A stretch of 5,581 nt of DNA from a bacterium (GTDB lineage Bacteria > Actinomycetota > Acidimicrobiia > Acidimicrobiales > CATQHL01): assembly GCA_028819945.1 (NCBI GenBank), contig JAPPKQ010000183.1, positions 1 through 5,581 on the forward strand. Reading direction: 5' to 3'. The notes below the pieces were generated by a model. It saw only the letters and a list, made by a program, of their open reading frames with translations, was not told where the DNA came from and searched no databases. This document shows, in pieces, positions 1-5,057 of the stretch. Numbering within the stretch: position 1 is the first letter of the stretch; each line of letters opens with the position of its first letter. The translations under genes were made by a program, and so were the position numbers.

Positions 1-546
1 CTCCCGAGCGATGGCGGTGTGCGCGGGCGGCACGAAGTAGGGATGCGCGCCGGCGGTCGCCGTCGCCGACAGCTGCAGCATCCTGGGCCCGAGGGCGGCC
101 AGGACCATCTCGGGCAGCTCCTCGGGTCCGTGGGCGAAGAACACCGCCTTGTGCATGCGTTCCAGGTACTCACGCATGTAGCTGAGAGGGCGCGAGTAGT
201 CGTGCTTGCGCAGGCCCGCCACCAGGTGCGCGTGGCTGACGCCGAGACCCAGCAGGAAACGGCCCTCGAACGCCTCGTCAACGGTGCGCTGGGCGTTGGC
301 CATCGTCATGGCGTCGCGGGCGTAGATGTTGGCGATGCCGGTGGCGACGGGGATCGACGACGTGCCGGCCAGCAGGAGGGTGGCCATCACGAACGGATCG
401 CGCCCCACGGCCTCGGGGATCCAGATCGCCCCGTAGCCCAGCTCCTCGATCTCGGCGGCCAGCTCGGCCGCACGCGCCGACGGCACCTGGTCCAGCATCC
501 CGGTCCAGACGCCGATCGGCCCCAGGTCGATGTCGCCCATGCTCAC
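1..546 (-). CDS. LLM-class F420-dependent oxidoreductase, TIGR03620-like (C-terminus beyond left edge)
   Basis: This is the N-terminal 182 codons of a luciferase-like monooxygenase-fold (TIM-barrel) oxidoreductase, probably a cytosolic enzyme using the deazaflavin F420 as hydride carrier; its substrate cannot be read. The reading frame runs off the left edge. Visible motifs, numbered from the GTG start, are LGPIGVWTG at 8-16, EELGYGAIWIPEAVGRD at about 34-50, ATGIANIYARD at 67-77, GRFLLGLGVSHAHLV at about 94-108, and LAALGPRM followed by GAHPYFVPPAHT near the cut end. As I recall them, these match the TIGR03620 (MSMEG_4141) subfamily, whose members are near 280 residues, so roughly 100 are missing. 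I chose GTG at 546 over the ATG six bases downstream because a TAGGTT -10 box ends seven bases before it, as expected for a leaderless start. The family call is strong; the exact start is moderate. Confidence 0.9.
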   Translation of the reverse strand, partial: MSMGDIDLGPIGVWTGMLDQVPSARAAELAAEIEELGYGAIWIPEAVGRDPFVMATLLLAGTSSIPVATGIANIYARDAMTMANAQRTVDEAFEGRFLLGLGVSHAHLVAGLRKHDYSRPLSYMREYLERMHKAVFFAHGPEELPEMVLAALGPRMLQLSATATAGAHPYFVPPAHTAIARE

Positions 547-553
547 GGGCCGC

Positions 554-559
554 AACCTA
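554..559 (-). promoter_or_regulatory. Leaderless -10 box for the LLM oxidoreductase
   Basis: On the minus strand TAGGTT fits TANNNT and is followed by seven bases and then GTG AGC ATG. Transcription would therefore begin at or next to the GTG, supporting the start at 546. No convincing -35 hexamer is visible upstream. Confidence 0.5.
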
Positions 560-611
560 CCGGGGTCGGCGGGGAGCCCGGCGCGCCACCGGAATAGGCG
601 GTGCCCCGTGG

Positions 612-617
612 CACACT
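612..617 (+). promoter_or_regulatory. Possible -10 box for the 25-codon ORF
   Basis: CACACT has the A at position 2 and T at position 6 of the actinobacterial -10 consensus but lacks the first T. It is followed by six bases (GGAGTC) and a GTG, the same spacing seen at other starts in this window. The GGAG lies only two bases from the GTG, too close to act as a normal ribosome binding site, so a leaderless start is the better reading. Weak on its own. Confidence 0.3.
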
Positions 618-623
618 GGAGTC

Positions 624-701
624 GTGAAGTTCCTGGTGATAACCGCGCTGCTGGTCGCCGTGGCGCGCTGGCTCCGCCGGCGCAGCCAGTCGGAGGCCTA
701 G
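624..701 (+). CDS. Candidate small membrane protein, 25 aa
   Basis: A short frame runs from GTG to TAG in the gap between the oxidoreductase and the aminotransferase, on the opposite strand to both. The product would be 25 residues. An N-terminal hydrophobic stretch (FLVITALLVAVARWL, residues 3-17) is long enough for a short membrane helix. An arginine cluster (RRR, 18-20) and a polar tail (SQSEA) follow, the charge pattern of a one-helix membrane protein with its C-terminus in the cytoplasm. A -10-like hexamer sits six bases upstream. I recognise no family. The support is composition, promoter spacing and position in an otherwise empty gap; an open frame this short can easily arise by chance, so the call is tentative. 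Confidence 0.4.
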   Translation: MKFLVITALLVAVARWLRRRSQSEA

Positions 702-790
702 CGGCCCCCAAGCCCCCCTCGCCCTATTCCGGGGGACGGAGCAGGGCCGTGCATTCGGTTCCGCACGCCTCGTCGGCGTGCCCCGCGGTC
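702..790. terminator. Intergenic hairpins between convergent gene ends
   Basis: Here the 25-codon ORF (plus) converges on the aminotransferase (minus). A perfect 7-bp stem with a 5-base loop lies at 763-769/775-781 (GCACGCC, TCGTC, GGCGTGC), starting ten bases beyond the aminotransferase stop. A weaker nested structure pairs 703-707 with 744-748 and 714-718 with 731-735. Neither is followed by a T-run on either strand, so a classic intrinsic terminator is not shown; tail-less hairpins are often proposed as terminators in actinobacteria. No gene is seen in this stretch. Confidence 0.4.
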
Positions 791-2053
791 TCAGGCAGCG
801 GTGCTGCTGAAGTAGTCGGCGAGGCGTTCGAGGGCGGTGGTGAGGGTCTCGGGGGGTTGGGCGAAGCAGAGGCGGAGGTGGCCCTCGCCGTGGGGGCCGA
901 ACGCCCGGCCGGGGGCCAGGCCGACGCCGCAGGTGGCGAGGATGTGCTTGGCGGCGGCGACGCTGTCGGTCATGCCGTCGACGCCGAAGAAGCTGTAGAA
1001 GGCACCCTCTGGCTCGAGGTAGCGGACGCCGGGGACGGTGCCGATGTGTTGGCCGACCAGGGGCCGCAGAGCAGCCAGGCGCTGCTGTAGCAGCGCAACG
1101 TCGGGTTCGCCGTCGCGGAGCGCGGCGATGCCGGCGGCCTGCACGAACCCGGGCGCCCCGGCGATGTTGTACTCGGTGAGCATCGCCAGCGAAGCTTCGA
1201 GTTCCGCCGGTGCGGTGATCCAGCCGAGGCGCCAGCCGGTCATGGACCAGGCCTTGGAGAAGGTGCTGACCGAGACCACCAGGTCGTCGGGTTCGCTGCG
1301 CGTCAGGGCGCAGGGGGCGTACCGTTGGCCGTAGCAGAGCCGCGAGTAGGCGTCGTCGGCGACCAGCCAGCTCCTGTGGCGCCGGCAGTGCTCGATGATC
1401 GCGTCCAGTTCGTCGGGGGTGGCCGTCCAGCCCGTCGGGTTGGCCGGGCTGTTGATGAAGACGAGTCGGGTGTTCTCGCCGATGTCGTCGATGAGCCGCC
1501 CGACGTCGAGCGACCAGCGACCGTCGGCGGGACGCAGGGCGTGCTCGATGACGAAGGCCCCGCTGATGCGCAGCGTCTCTCGGATGTTGGGCCAGACGGG
1601 GCCGATGACCACGGCACGGTCGCCCGGATCGACGAGCGCCTGGGCGACCAGGGCGAGCGCCTGCATGCCCGAGGCCGTGACCGTGATGCGGCGGGGGTCG
1701 ATCTCGACGTCGTAGATGCGCCGGTGGTAGGCGCTGAGCTCCTCGCGCAGCTCCGGCTTGCCGCTGTTGGGCTGGTAGAAGTGATCCCCGTCCGCGAGTG
1801 CCCGCCTTGCGGCCTCGACGGCGACATCCGGACTGGGCCAGCAGCCCTCGCCGAACCAGAGGGGGATGACGTCTCTCCGTCCGATGCCGGCATTCGCGAT
1901 GTCCCGGATGAGGCTCGGCGCCAGATTGGTCGCCCGCCGGCTGATGGCGCCCTGTTCGGAGTACCTGAAGGCGGGTGAGGATGGGCGCGGGCCCGGTTCC
2001 GGCTCGGGTTCGCGGCGGGCCCGTATCGGCCAGAACAGCCGTGCGTTCACCAT
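791..2053 (-). CDS. Pyridoxal-phosphate aminotransferase (class I/II, fold type I)
   Basis: A complete 420-residue PLP-dependent transaminase, expected to be a cytosolic dimer moving an amino group between an amino acid and a 2-oxoacid; the substrate cannot be fixed from sequence. The fold-type I landmarks are in order: the ASGMQAL cofactor-phosphate loop (127-133), NPTG at 205-208, the DDAY block with Asp233 (pyridine nitrogen) and Tyr236, the Schiff-base lysine Lys267 in STFSKAWSMTGWRLGW, and Arg394 in GHLRLCFA, the usual carboxylate-binding arginine. The closest style is the aspartate/aromatic aminotransferase-like group. The first ~38 residues are a Pro/Glu/Arg-rich extension before the normal family start (RRATNLAPS). 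The ATG at 2053 is chosen because a TAGGAT box lies eight bases upstream, and no ATG, GTG or TTG occurs in frame between codon 2 and the fold. The gene starts 41 bases after the lipoprotein gene ends but appears to have its own promoter. Confidence 0.93.
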   Translation of the reverse strand: MVNARLFWPIRARREPEPEPGPRPSSPAFRYSEQGAISRRATNLAPSLIRDIANAGIGRRDVIPLWFGEGCWPSPDVAVEAARRALADGDHFYQPNSGKPELREELSAYHRRIYDVEIDPRRITVTASGMQALALVAQALVDPGDRAVVIGPVWPNIRETLRISGAFVIEHALRPADGRWSLDVGRLIDDIGENTRLVFINSPANPTGWTATPDELDAIIEHCRRHRSWLVADDAYSRLCYGQRYAPCALTRSEPDDLVVSVSTFSKAWSMTGWRLGWITAPAELEASLAMLTEYNIAGAPGFVQAAGIAALRDGEPDVALLQQRLAALRPLVGQHIGTVPGVRYLEPEGAFYSFFGVDGMTDSVAAAKHILATCGVGLAPGRAFGPHGEGHLRLCFAQPPETLTTALERLADYFSSTAA

Positions 2054-2061
2054 CGGCGCGA

Positions 2062-2067
2062 ATCCTA
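2062..2067 (-). promoter_or_regulatory. Leaderless -10 box for the aminotransferase
   Basis: TAGGAT on the minus strand is followed by eight bases and the ATG at 2053. No Shine-Dalgarno sequence is seen before that ATG. The box lies in the 40-base gap after the YbaY-like gene, so the aminotransferase probably has its own transcript. No clear -35 element. Confidence 0.5.
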
Positions 2068-2093
2068 CGGGTCCGGGCCGCAGCCGGTGGGGC

Positions 2094-2840
2094 CTACGGC
2101 GCGGTGAAGCCGAGTGTCGCCTTGCCGTCGACGGTGATGGTGTAGGTCTGGCCGCTCGTCAGTGGGTCGGCCACGTGGGCGATGGCGTCCAGTTCGAGGG
2201 TCTCGTTGGAGCAGTCGATCGCCCAGGGGGTCGGTGGTGGGACCCAGGCGGTGACTGTCACGTTGATGGTGGTGCCGTCGACGGTGGCCTCCTCGCGGCC
2301 TCGCCGGTAGCAGCCGTCCTGGTCGGCGATGACGAAGGTGACCCGCACGTAGGGGTCGGATCCTTCCCAGAGCAGTTCGGTGCCGGTGACGGTCACCGGG
2401 GTCTCCACCGGGCGGTCGTCGCCGGACTCCCACTCGCCGTCGACCATCTCGGGCGGGGGCTCGACCATCACCAGCACCATGTCGACCGAGTTGGGATTGC
2501 CCCCGGTGATGACGTCTTGGGCGGTGTCGTTGATGAACGCCAGGCGCCCGTCGGCCTCGGTGATCCGCGCCGAGACGGAGTCGGTGTTGCGGGGGTCGAT
2601 GCGGGCGGACTCGTAGGCGACCTCGAAGCTGATCGGCACCTGGCCCGGATCCGGGATGACCTGCTCGGCGATCAACTCGGAGGCGGCGTCCTGCAGGGAC
2701 GTGTCCCTGACCTGGACGGTGAGGATGGCGTCGGGCGTGAGGGCGATGCGCTCCCGGTAGGTGACCGTGCCGCGCACCTCGGCGTCGCCCCGCGGTGGGG
2801 CCGGGGTGTCGGGCTCGGCGGTGGGTGCGGGGGGAGCCAC
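2094..2840 (-). CDS. Intact downstream part of the YbaY-like gene (signal-less if translated alone)
   Basis: After the amber codon the same frame stays open for the rest of the gene. Its first usable start is GTG at 2840, giving 248 residues: a proline-rich N-terminus, the YbaY-like domain (residues 22-126 in this numbering) and the C-terminal two-cysteine domain (Cys177, Cys210). A gene finder would probably report this piece. No good Shine-Dalgarno sequence or -10 box precedes the GTG, and a product starting there would lack the lipobox and stay in the cytoplasm, unlikely for this family. I regard it as the body of the interrupted gene, not as an independent gene. Confidence 0.5.
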   Translation of the reverse strand: MAPPAPTAEPDTPAPPRGDAEVRGTVTYRERIALTPDAILTVQVRDTSLQDAASELIAEQVIPDPGQVPISFEVAYESARIDPRNTDSVSARITEADGRLAFINDTAQDVITGGNPNSVDMVLVMVEPPPEMVDGEWESGDDRPVETPVTVTGTELLWEGSDPYVRVTFVIADQDGCYRRGREEATVDGTTINVTVTAWVPPPTPWAIDCSNETLELDAIAHVADPLTSGQTYTITVDGKATLGFTAP

Positions 2841-2855
2841 CGTCGTGCGGACCTG

Positions 2856-2858
2856 CTA
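2856..2858 (-). other. In-frame amber (TAG) codon splitting the lipoprotein gene
   Basis: The minus strand reads ACC GGG CCG TAG CAG GTC CGC, with the TAG exactly in frame between the signal peptide and the domains. The base after the stop is C, generally the weakest context for bacterial termination. TAG also ends at least three other proposed frames in this window (at 701, 2094 and 5006), so a general reassignment of TAG is not supported. Confidence 0.9.
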
Positions 2859-2968
2859 CGGCCCGGTCGCGTTGCTGCAACCGGCGGTGATCAGGAGGAC
2901 CAGCGCTGCCAGCGCGACCGCGACGCCTGACGGGGATGTGACCCTGGGGTTGGCGTCCATCGATCCAG

Positions 2969-2973
2969 CCTCC
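2969..2973 (-). promoter_or_regulatory. Shine-Dalgarno sequence for the YbaY-like lipoprotein
   Basis: GGAGG on the minus strand ends eight bases before the ATG at 2960. It fixes the start at the signal peptide and shows that the amber codon lies inside a real translation unit. It is the only well-spaced Shine-Dalgarno sequence I found in the window, which fits a downstream gene translated from a longer mRNA. Confidence 0.65.
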
Positions 2974-3023
2974 GTGTCGTCGGTTGCGCAGCGACCCGAT
3001 ACCGGGCCGCCCACCCATTGCGA

Positions 3024-3059
3024 CGCTCGCCGTTCGGCGCTGGTTCCCGCCGGCGAGCG
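3024..3059 (-). terminator. Hairpin downstream of glpX
   Basis: A perfect 9-bp inverted repeat (CGCTCGCCG at 3024-3032, CGGCGAGCG at 3051-3059) encloses an 18-base loop and begins 15 bases past the glpX stop. No T-run follows on the minus strand. It could be a tail-less terminator or attenuator, or a 3'-end stabiliser if glpX and the lipoprotein gene share a transcript. The rest of 2974-3074 shows nothing I can name. Confidence 0.45.
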
Positions 3060-3074
3060 GATTCGAGTGCCGGC

Positions 3075-4046
3075 TCAGGCGTAGGGGTCGATACCGGTCG
3101 GGCGGTGGCGGGTGTTGATGAGGCGTACCGTGCCCGATCTGGAGCGCATCACCAGGGACTGCGTGGAGATTCCCCACGGGTGGAACTGCACGCCCCGCAG
3201 CAGGTCGCCATTGGTCACGCCGGTGGCGGCGAAGAAGCAGTTGTCGCCGGCGACGAGGTCGTTGATGCCCAGCACGGTGTCGAGCTCGTAACCGGCCGCC
3301 TCGGCGGCTGACCGCTCGGCATCGTCCCGCGGCCAGAGCTTGCCCTGCATGTCGCCGCCCATGCACTTGAGAGCCGCCGCGGAGATGACACCCTCGGGCG
3401 TCCCGCCGATGCCGAACAGGATGTCGGCGCCCGACTCCGGCCACGCGGTGCTCAGCGCGCCCGCCACGTCGCCGTCGGGGATGAGGCGGATGCGCGCCCC
3501 GGACTCCCGGACTTCGGCGATGAGGTCGTCGTGACGCGGGCGGTCGAGGATCACGGCGGTGAGGTCGGAGATCTTCTCGCCCTTGGCGCCGGCCACCCGG
3601 TGCAGGTTCTCGGTGGGGGAGGCCTCGATGTCGATCCGTCCCGCCGCCTCGGGTCCGACGGCGATCTTGTCCATGTACACGCAGGCGCCGGGGTCGTACA
3701 TGGAGTTGCGGTTCGACACGGCGATCACAGCCAGGGCGTTGCCCCGCCCCAGCGACACCAGGGTCGTGCCGTCCACGGGATCCACCGCCACGTCGCACAG
3801 CGGCGGGGAGCCGTCGCCCACGCGCTCACCGTTGAACAGCATGGGGGCCTCGTCCTTCTCGCCCTCGCCGATCACCACGATGCCGTCCATGTGCACATCG
3901 CCCAGCGCGCGCCGCATGCCGTCCACGGCGGCCGCGTCCACCCCGATCTTGTCGGCTCGGCCCATCCACGGCGCCGCGCCGATCGCCGCCGCCTCGGTGA
4001 CCCGCACCAGTTCGAGGGCCAGGTTGCGCCCTGGTTGGAAGTCCAC
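3075..4046 (-). CDS. glpX: Class II fructose-1,6-bisphosphatase GlpX
   Basis: A complete 323-residue cytosolic enzyme that hydrolyses fructose 1,6-bisphosphate to fructose 6-phosphate, the committed step of gluconeogenesis. The metal-dependent Li-sensitive phosphatase signature is intact: Asp32 in RADKIGVD, Glu61 within [13 protein letters not shown] (58-69), Asp89 and Asp92 in VDPVDGTT (88-95), and Glu218 in GIGGTPEGV (212-220), corresponding to the metal ligands of E. coli GlpX. NALAVIAV (103-110) and [17 protein letters not shown] (267-283) are further family blocks. The VDGTT form is the one I associate with actinobacterial GlpX, which usually serves as the main FBPase there. Length is slightly below the E. 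coli protein (336). GTG 4046 is chosen because a TAAGGT box lies six bases upstream. It is transcribed divergently from the zinc-ribbon gene; the YbaY-like lipoprotein gene follows after 114 bases. Confidence 0.97.
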   Translation of the reverse strand: MDFQPGRNLALELVRVTEAAAIGAAPWMGRADKIGVDAAAVDGMRRALGDVHMDGIVVIGEGEKDEAPMLFNGERVGDGSPPLCDVAVDPVDGTTLVSLGRGNALAVIAVSNRNSMYDPGACVYMDKIAVGPEAAGRIDIEASPTENLHRVAGAKGEKISDLTAVILDRPRHDDLIAEVRESGARIRLIPDGDVAGALSTAWPESGADILFGIGGTPEGVISAAALKCMGGDMQGKLWPRDDAERSAAEAAGYELDTVLGINDLVAGDNCFFAATGVTNGDLLRGVQFHPWGISTQSLVMRSRSGTVRLINTRHRPTGIDPYA

Positions 4047-4052
4047 GCCTGC

Positions 4053-4058
4053 ACCTTA
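4053..4058 (-). promoter_or_regulatory. Leaderless -10 box for glpX
   Basis: TAAGGT on the minus strand is followed by six bases and the GTG at 4046. No Shine-Dalgarno sequence is present between them. A -35 element at normal spacing is not evident in the GC-rich upstream DNA. Confidence 0.55.
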
Positions 4059-4128
4059 CCGACCGGTCCCGATCCGGCCGGGGACGCAACTCAGGGCGAG
4101 CGGGTGACGCGCGGCCGGCGGGATTGCG

Positions 4129-4157
4129 TTGGGGAACGGGCCCGGGCGTGTCAGCAT
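4129..4157 (+). promoter_or_regulatory. Probable promoter of the zinc-ribbon gene
   Basis: TTGGGG (4129-4134) and CAGCAT (4152-4157) are separated by 17 bases, and the -10-like hexamer ends six bases before the ATG at 4164. Both hexamers are imperfect. The divergent arrangement leaves only 117 bases between the two start codons, so this and the glpX promoter share one short control region. Confidence 0.4.
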
Positions 4158-4163
4158 GGAGCC

Positions 4164-5006
4164 ATGGTTGTGTGCAGCAGCGGTGTGGGCGGCTCCGAGC
4201 CACAGGTGTGGTGCTTCCAGTGCGGTGCGGGCTACGCGGCCGAGGTTGCGTCCTGCGTGGAGTGTGGTGTCGCCACCGTGAGCGAACCGCCGGCCGACGT
4301 GGCCGATGTGGGCGAGGCCGACGAGGATCAGCTCGAGTACGACCTGCATGAGTACTCGTCGCAGTCCCGGTCGATGATGGAGAGCCTGCTCCTGGGCACC
4401 GGCCTGCCGCACGCCTGGCAGGGTGCGGTGCTGGTGGTGCGGGAGGCCGACGAGGAGCAGGTGGACACCTTCGTGGCGGCCGTCGACCGGGCCGCCGCCC
4501 CGGCGCTGCCCGACGACGCCCCGCGGGTGGCCTACGAGATCTCCGAATTCGACGACGACTACGTGGGGCGCCTCACCGGCGCACTCGACGCCGCCGGCAT
4601 CGCCTACGGATTCGACGAGGACGGCGACCTGCAGGTAGCCGCCGCCGACGAGGCGCGGGTGGAAGGGCTCTTCGACAAGCTGACGGGCGACGACGGCGAG
4701 GGCGATTCCGGCGAGTTCGGGTCGGGGCTCGACGGCGTGGACGCCCACGACGTGCTGTCGCGACTGTTCGTGGCGAGCGACCGGCTGCAGCGCAACCCCC
4801 GCGACCGCAAGGGCAACCGCAACCTGGCCCGCGGCAGCGAGGAGATCCGCCAACTCGCCCTGCCGTTCGGCTTCGAGGCTCGTACCTGGCGGGCCGTTCT
4901 GAACCAGGTGGAGGCGCTCGTCGACATCGTCGACAGCGACGCCACGCAGGACGAGATCGCCACAACTGCGGGGACCACCCGCGACGTCCTGCACAACTTC
5001 GTGTAG
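4164..5006 (+). CDS. Zinc-ribbon protein with two DUF2007-like repeats, function unknown
   Basis: A complete 280-residue acidic, probably cytosolic protein with no signal peptide or membrane helix. Residues 17-34 form a short zinc ribbon with two CxxC knuckles (Cys17/Cys20 in WCFQCG, Cys31/Cys34 in CVECG). Two similar alpha/beta segments follow, about 64-110 and 124-173; each has a helix, a TGLPHA or AGIAYG turn, a beta strand and then an ADE-V helix (READEEQVDTFV; AAADEARVEGLF). This resembles the small DUF2007 'putative signal transducing' fold in tandem. An Asp/Gly linker (174-193) leads to a helical C-terminal domain (194-280), whose function I do not recognise. The ATG at 4164 is preferred because a -10-like box precedes it by six bases; the frame stays open upstream only as an antisense shadow of glpX. 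A role in regulation or protein-protein contact is a guess. Confidence 0.85.
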   Translation: MVVCSSGVGGSEPQVWCFQCGAGYAAEVASCVECGVATVSEPPADVADVGEADEDQLEYDLHEYSSQSRSMMESLLLGTGLPHAWQGAVLVVREADEEQVDTFVAAVDRAAAPALPDDAPRVAYEISEFDDDYVGRLTGALDAAGIAYGFDEDGDLQVAAADEARVEGLFDKLTGDDGEGDSGEFGSGLDGVDAHDVLSRLFVASDRLQRNPRDRKGNRNLARGSEEIRQLALPFGFEARTWRAVLNQVEALVDIVDSDATQDEIATTAGTTRDVLHNFV

Positions 5007-5019
5007 GGAGCCTCCCCGC

Positions 5020-5036
5020 CCCGCGGTGTGCGCGGG
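5020..5036 (+). terminator. Weak hairpin between the zinc-ribbon gene and the next gene
   Basis: A 6-bp stem (CCCGCG at 5020-5025, CGCGGG at 5031-5036) with a 5-base loop starts 13 bases after the stop codon. No T-run follows, and it sits just upstream of the next gene's -10 box. A terminator role is possible but weakly supported. Confidence 0.25.
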
Positions 5037-5045
5037 TTCGCCGGT

Positions 5046-5051
5046 TAGCTT
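5046..5051 (+). promoter_or_regulatory. Leaderless -10 box for the right-edge gene
   Basis: TAGCTT matches TANNNT and is followed by six bases and the GTG at 5058. This supports that start and suggests a transcript separate from the zinc-ribbon gene only 51 bases upstream. Confidence 0.5.
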
Positions 5052-5057
5052 GGGGCG

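Larger units (their letters stand above)
2094..2960 (-). pseudogene. YbaY-domain lipoprotein gene interrupted by an in-frame TAG at codon 35
   Basis: The frame starts at ATG 2960 with GGAGG eight bases upstream and runs to TAG at 2094-2096, 288 codons before the stop. Codons 1-28 encode a type II signal peptide: a short N-region with Arg6, a hydrophobic core (VAVALAALVLLI, 13-24) and a TAGC lipobox with Cys28. Six codons later comes an in-frame TAG, then 253 open codons. These hold a Pro-rich linker (about 40-60), a YbaY/YscW-type beta domain (PF09619-like, about 62-166, opening VRGTVTYRERIAL), and a second beta-rich domain (about 185-288) with Cys217 and Cys250, a possible disulfide. Intact, it would be a lipid-anchored extracytoplasmic protein of unknown role. 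One CAG-to-TAG change would explain the break; leaky read-through or a base-call error are alternatives. It lies 114 bases downstream of glpX with no obvious promoter of its own. Confidence 0.75.

Noticed and set aside
2856..2858. TAG as a sense codon (code reassignment)
   Set aside because: TAG also terminates other frames here (701, 2094, 5006), with no sensible continuation past them, so a general reassignment is not supported; only local leakiness remains possible.
2065..3798. A 577-codon minus-strand frame overlapping glpX and the lipoprotein gene in another phase
   Set aside because: It encodes an Arg/Gly/His-rich, domain-free product and overlaps GlpX, whose catalytic motifs are unmistakable.
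4084..4129. Inverted hexamers ACGCAA (4084-4089) and TTGCGT (4124-4129) in the glpX/zinc-ribbon divergent region as an operator
   Set aside because: Six-base arms 34 bases apart in a 117-base GC-rich region are within what chance can give; no known regulator site was recognised.
3531..4163. Upstream extension of the zinc-ribbon protein by 211 codons
   Set aside because: The extension is the reverse complement of glpX coding DNA and has no recognisable domain; the ATG at 4164 with its -10-like box is a better start.
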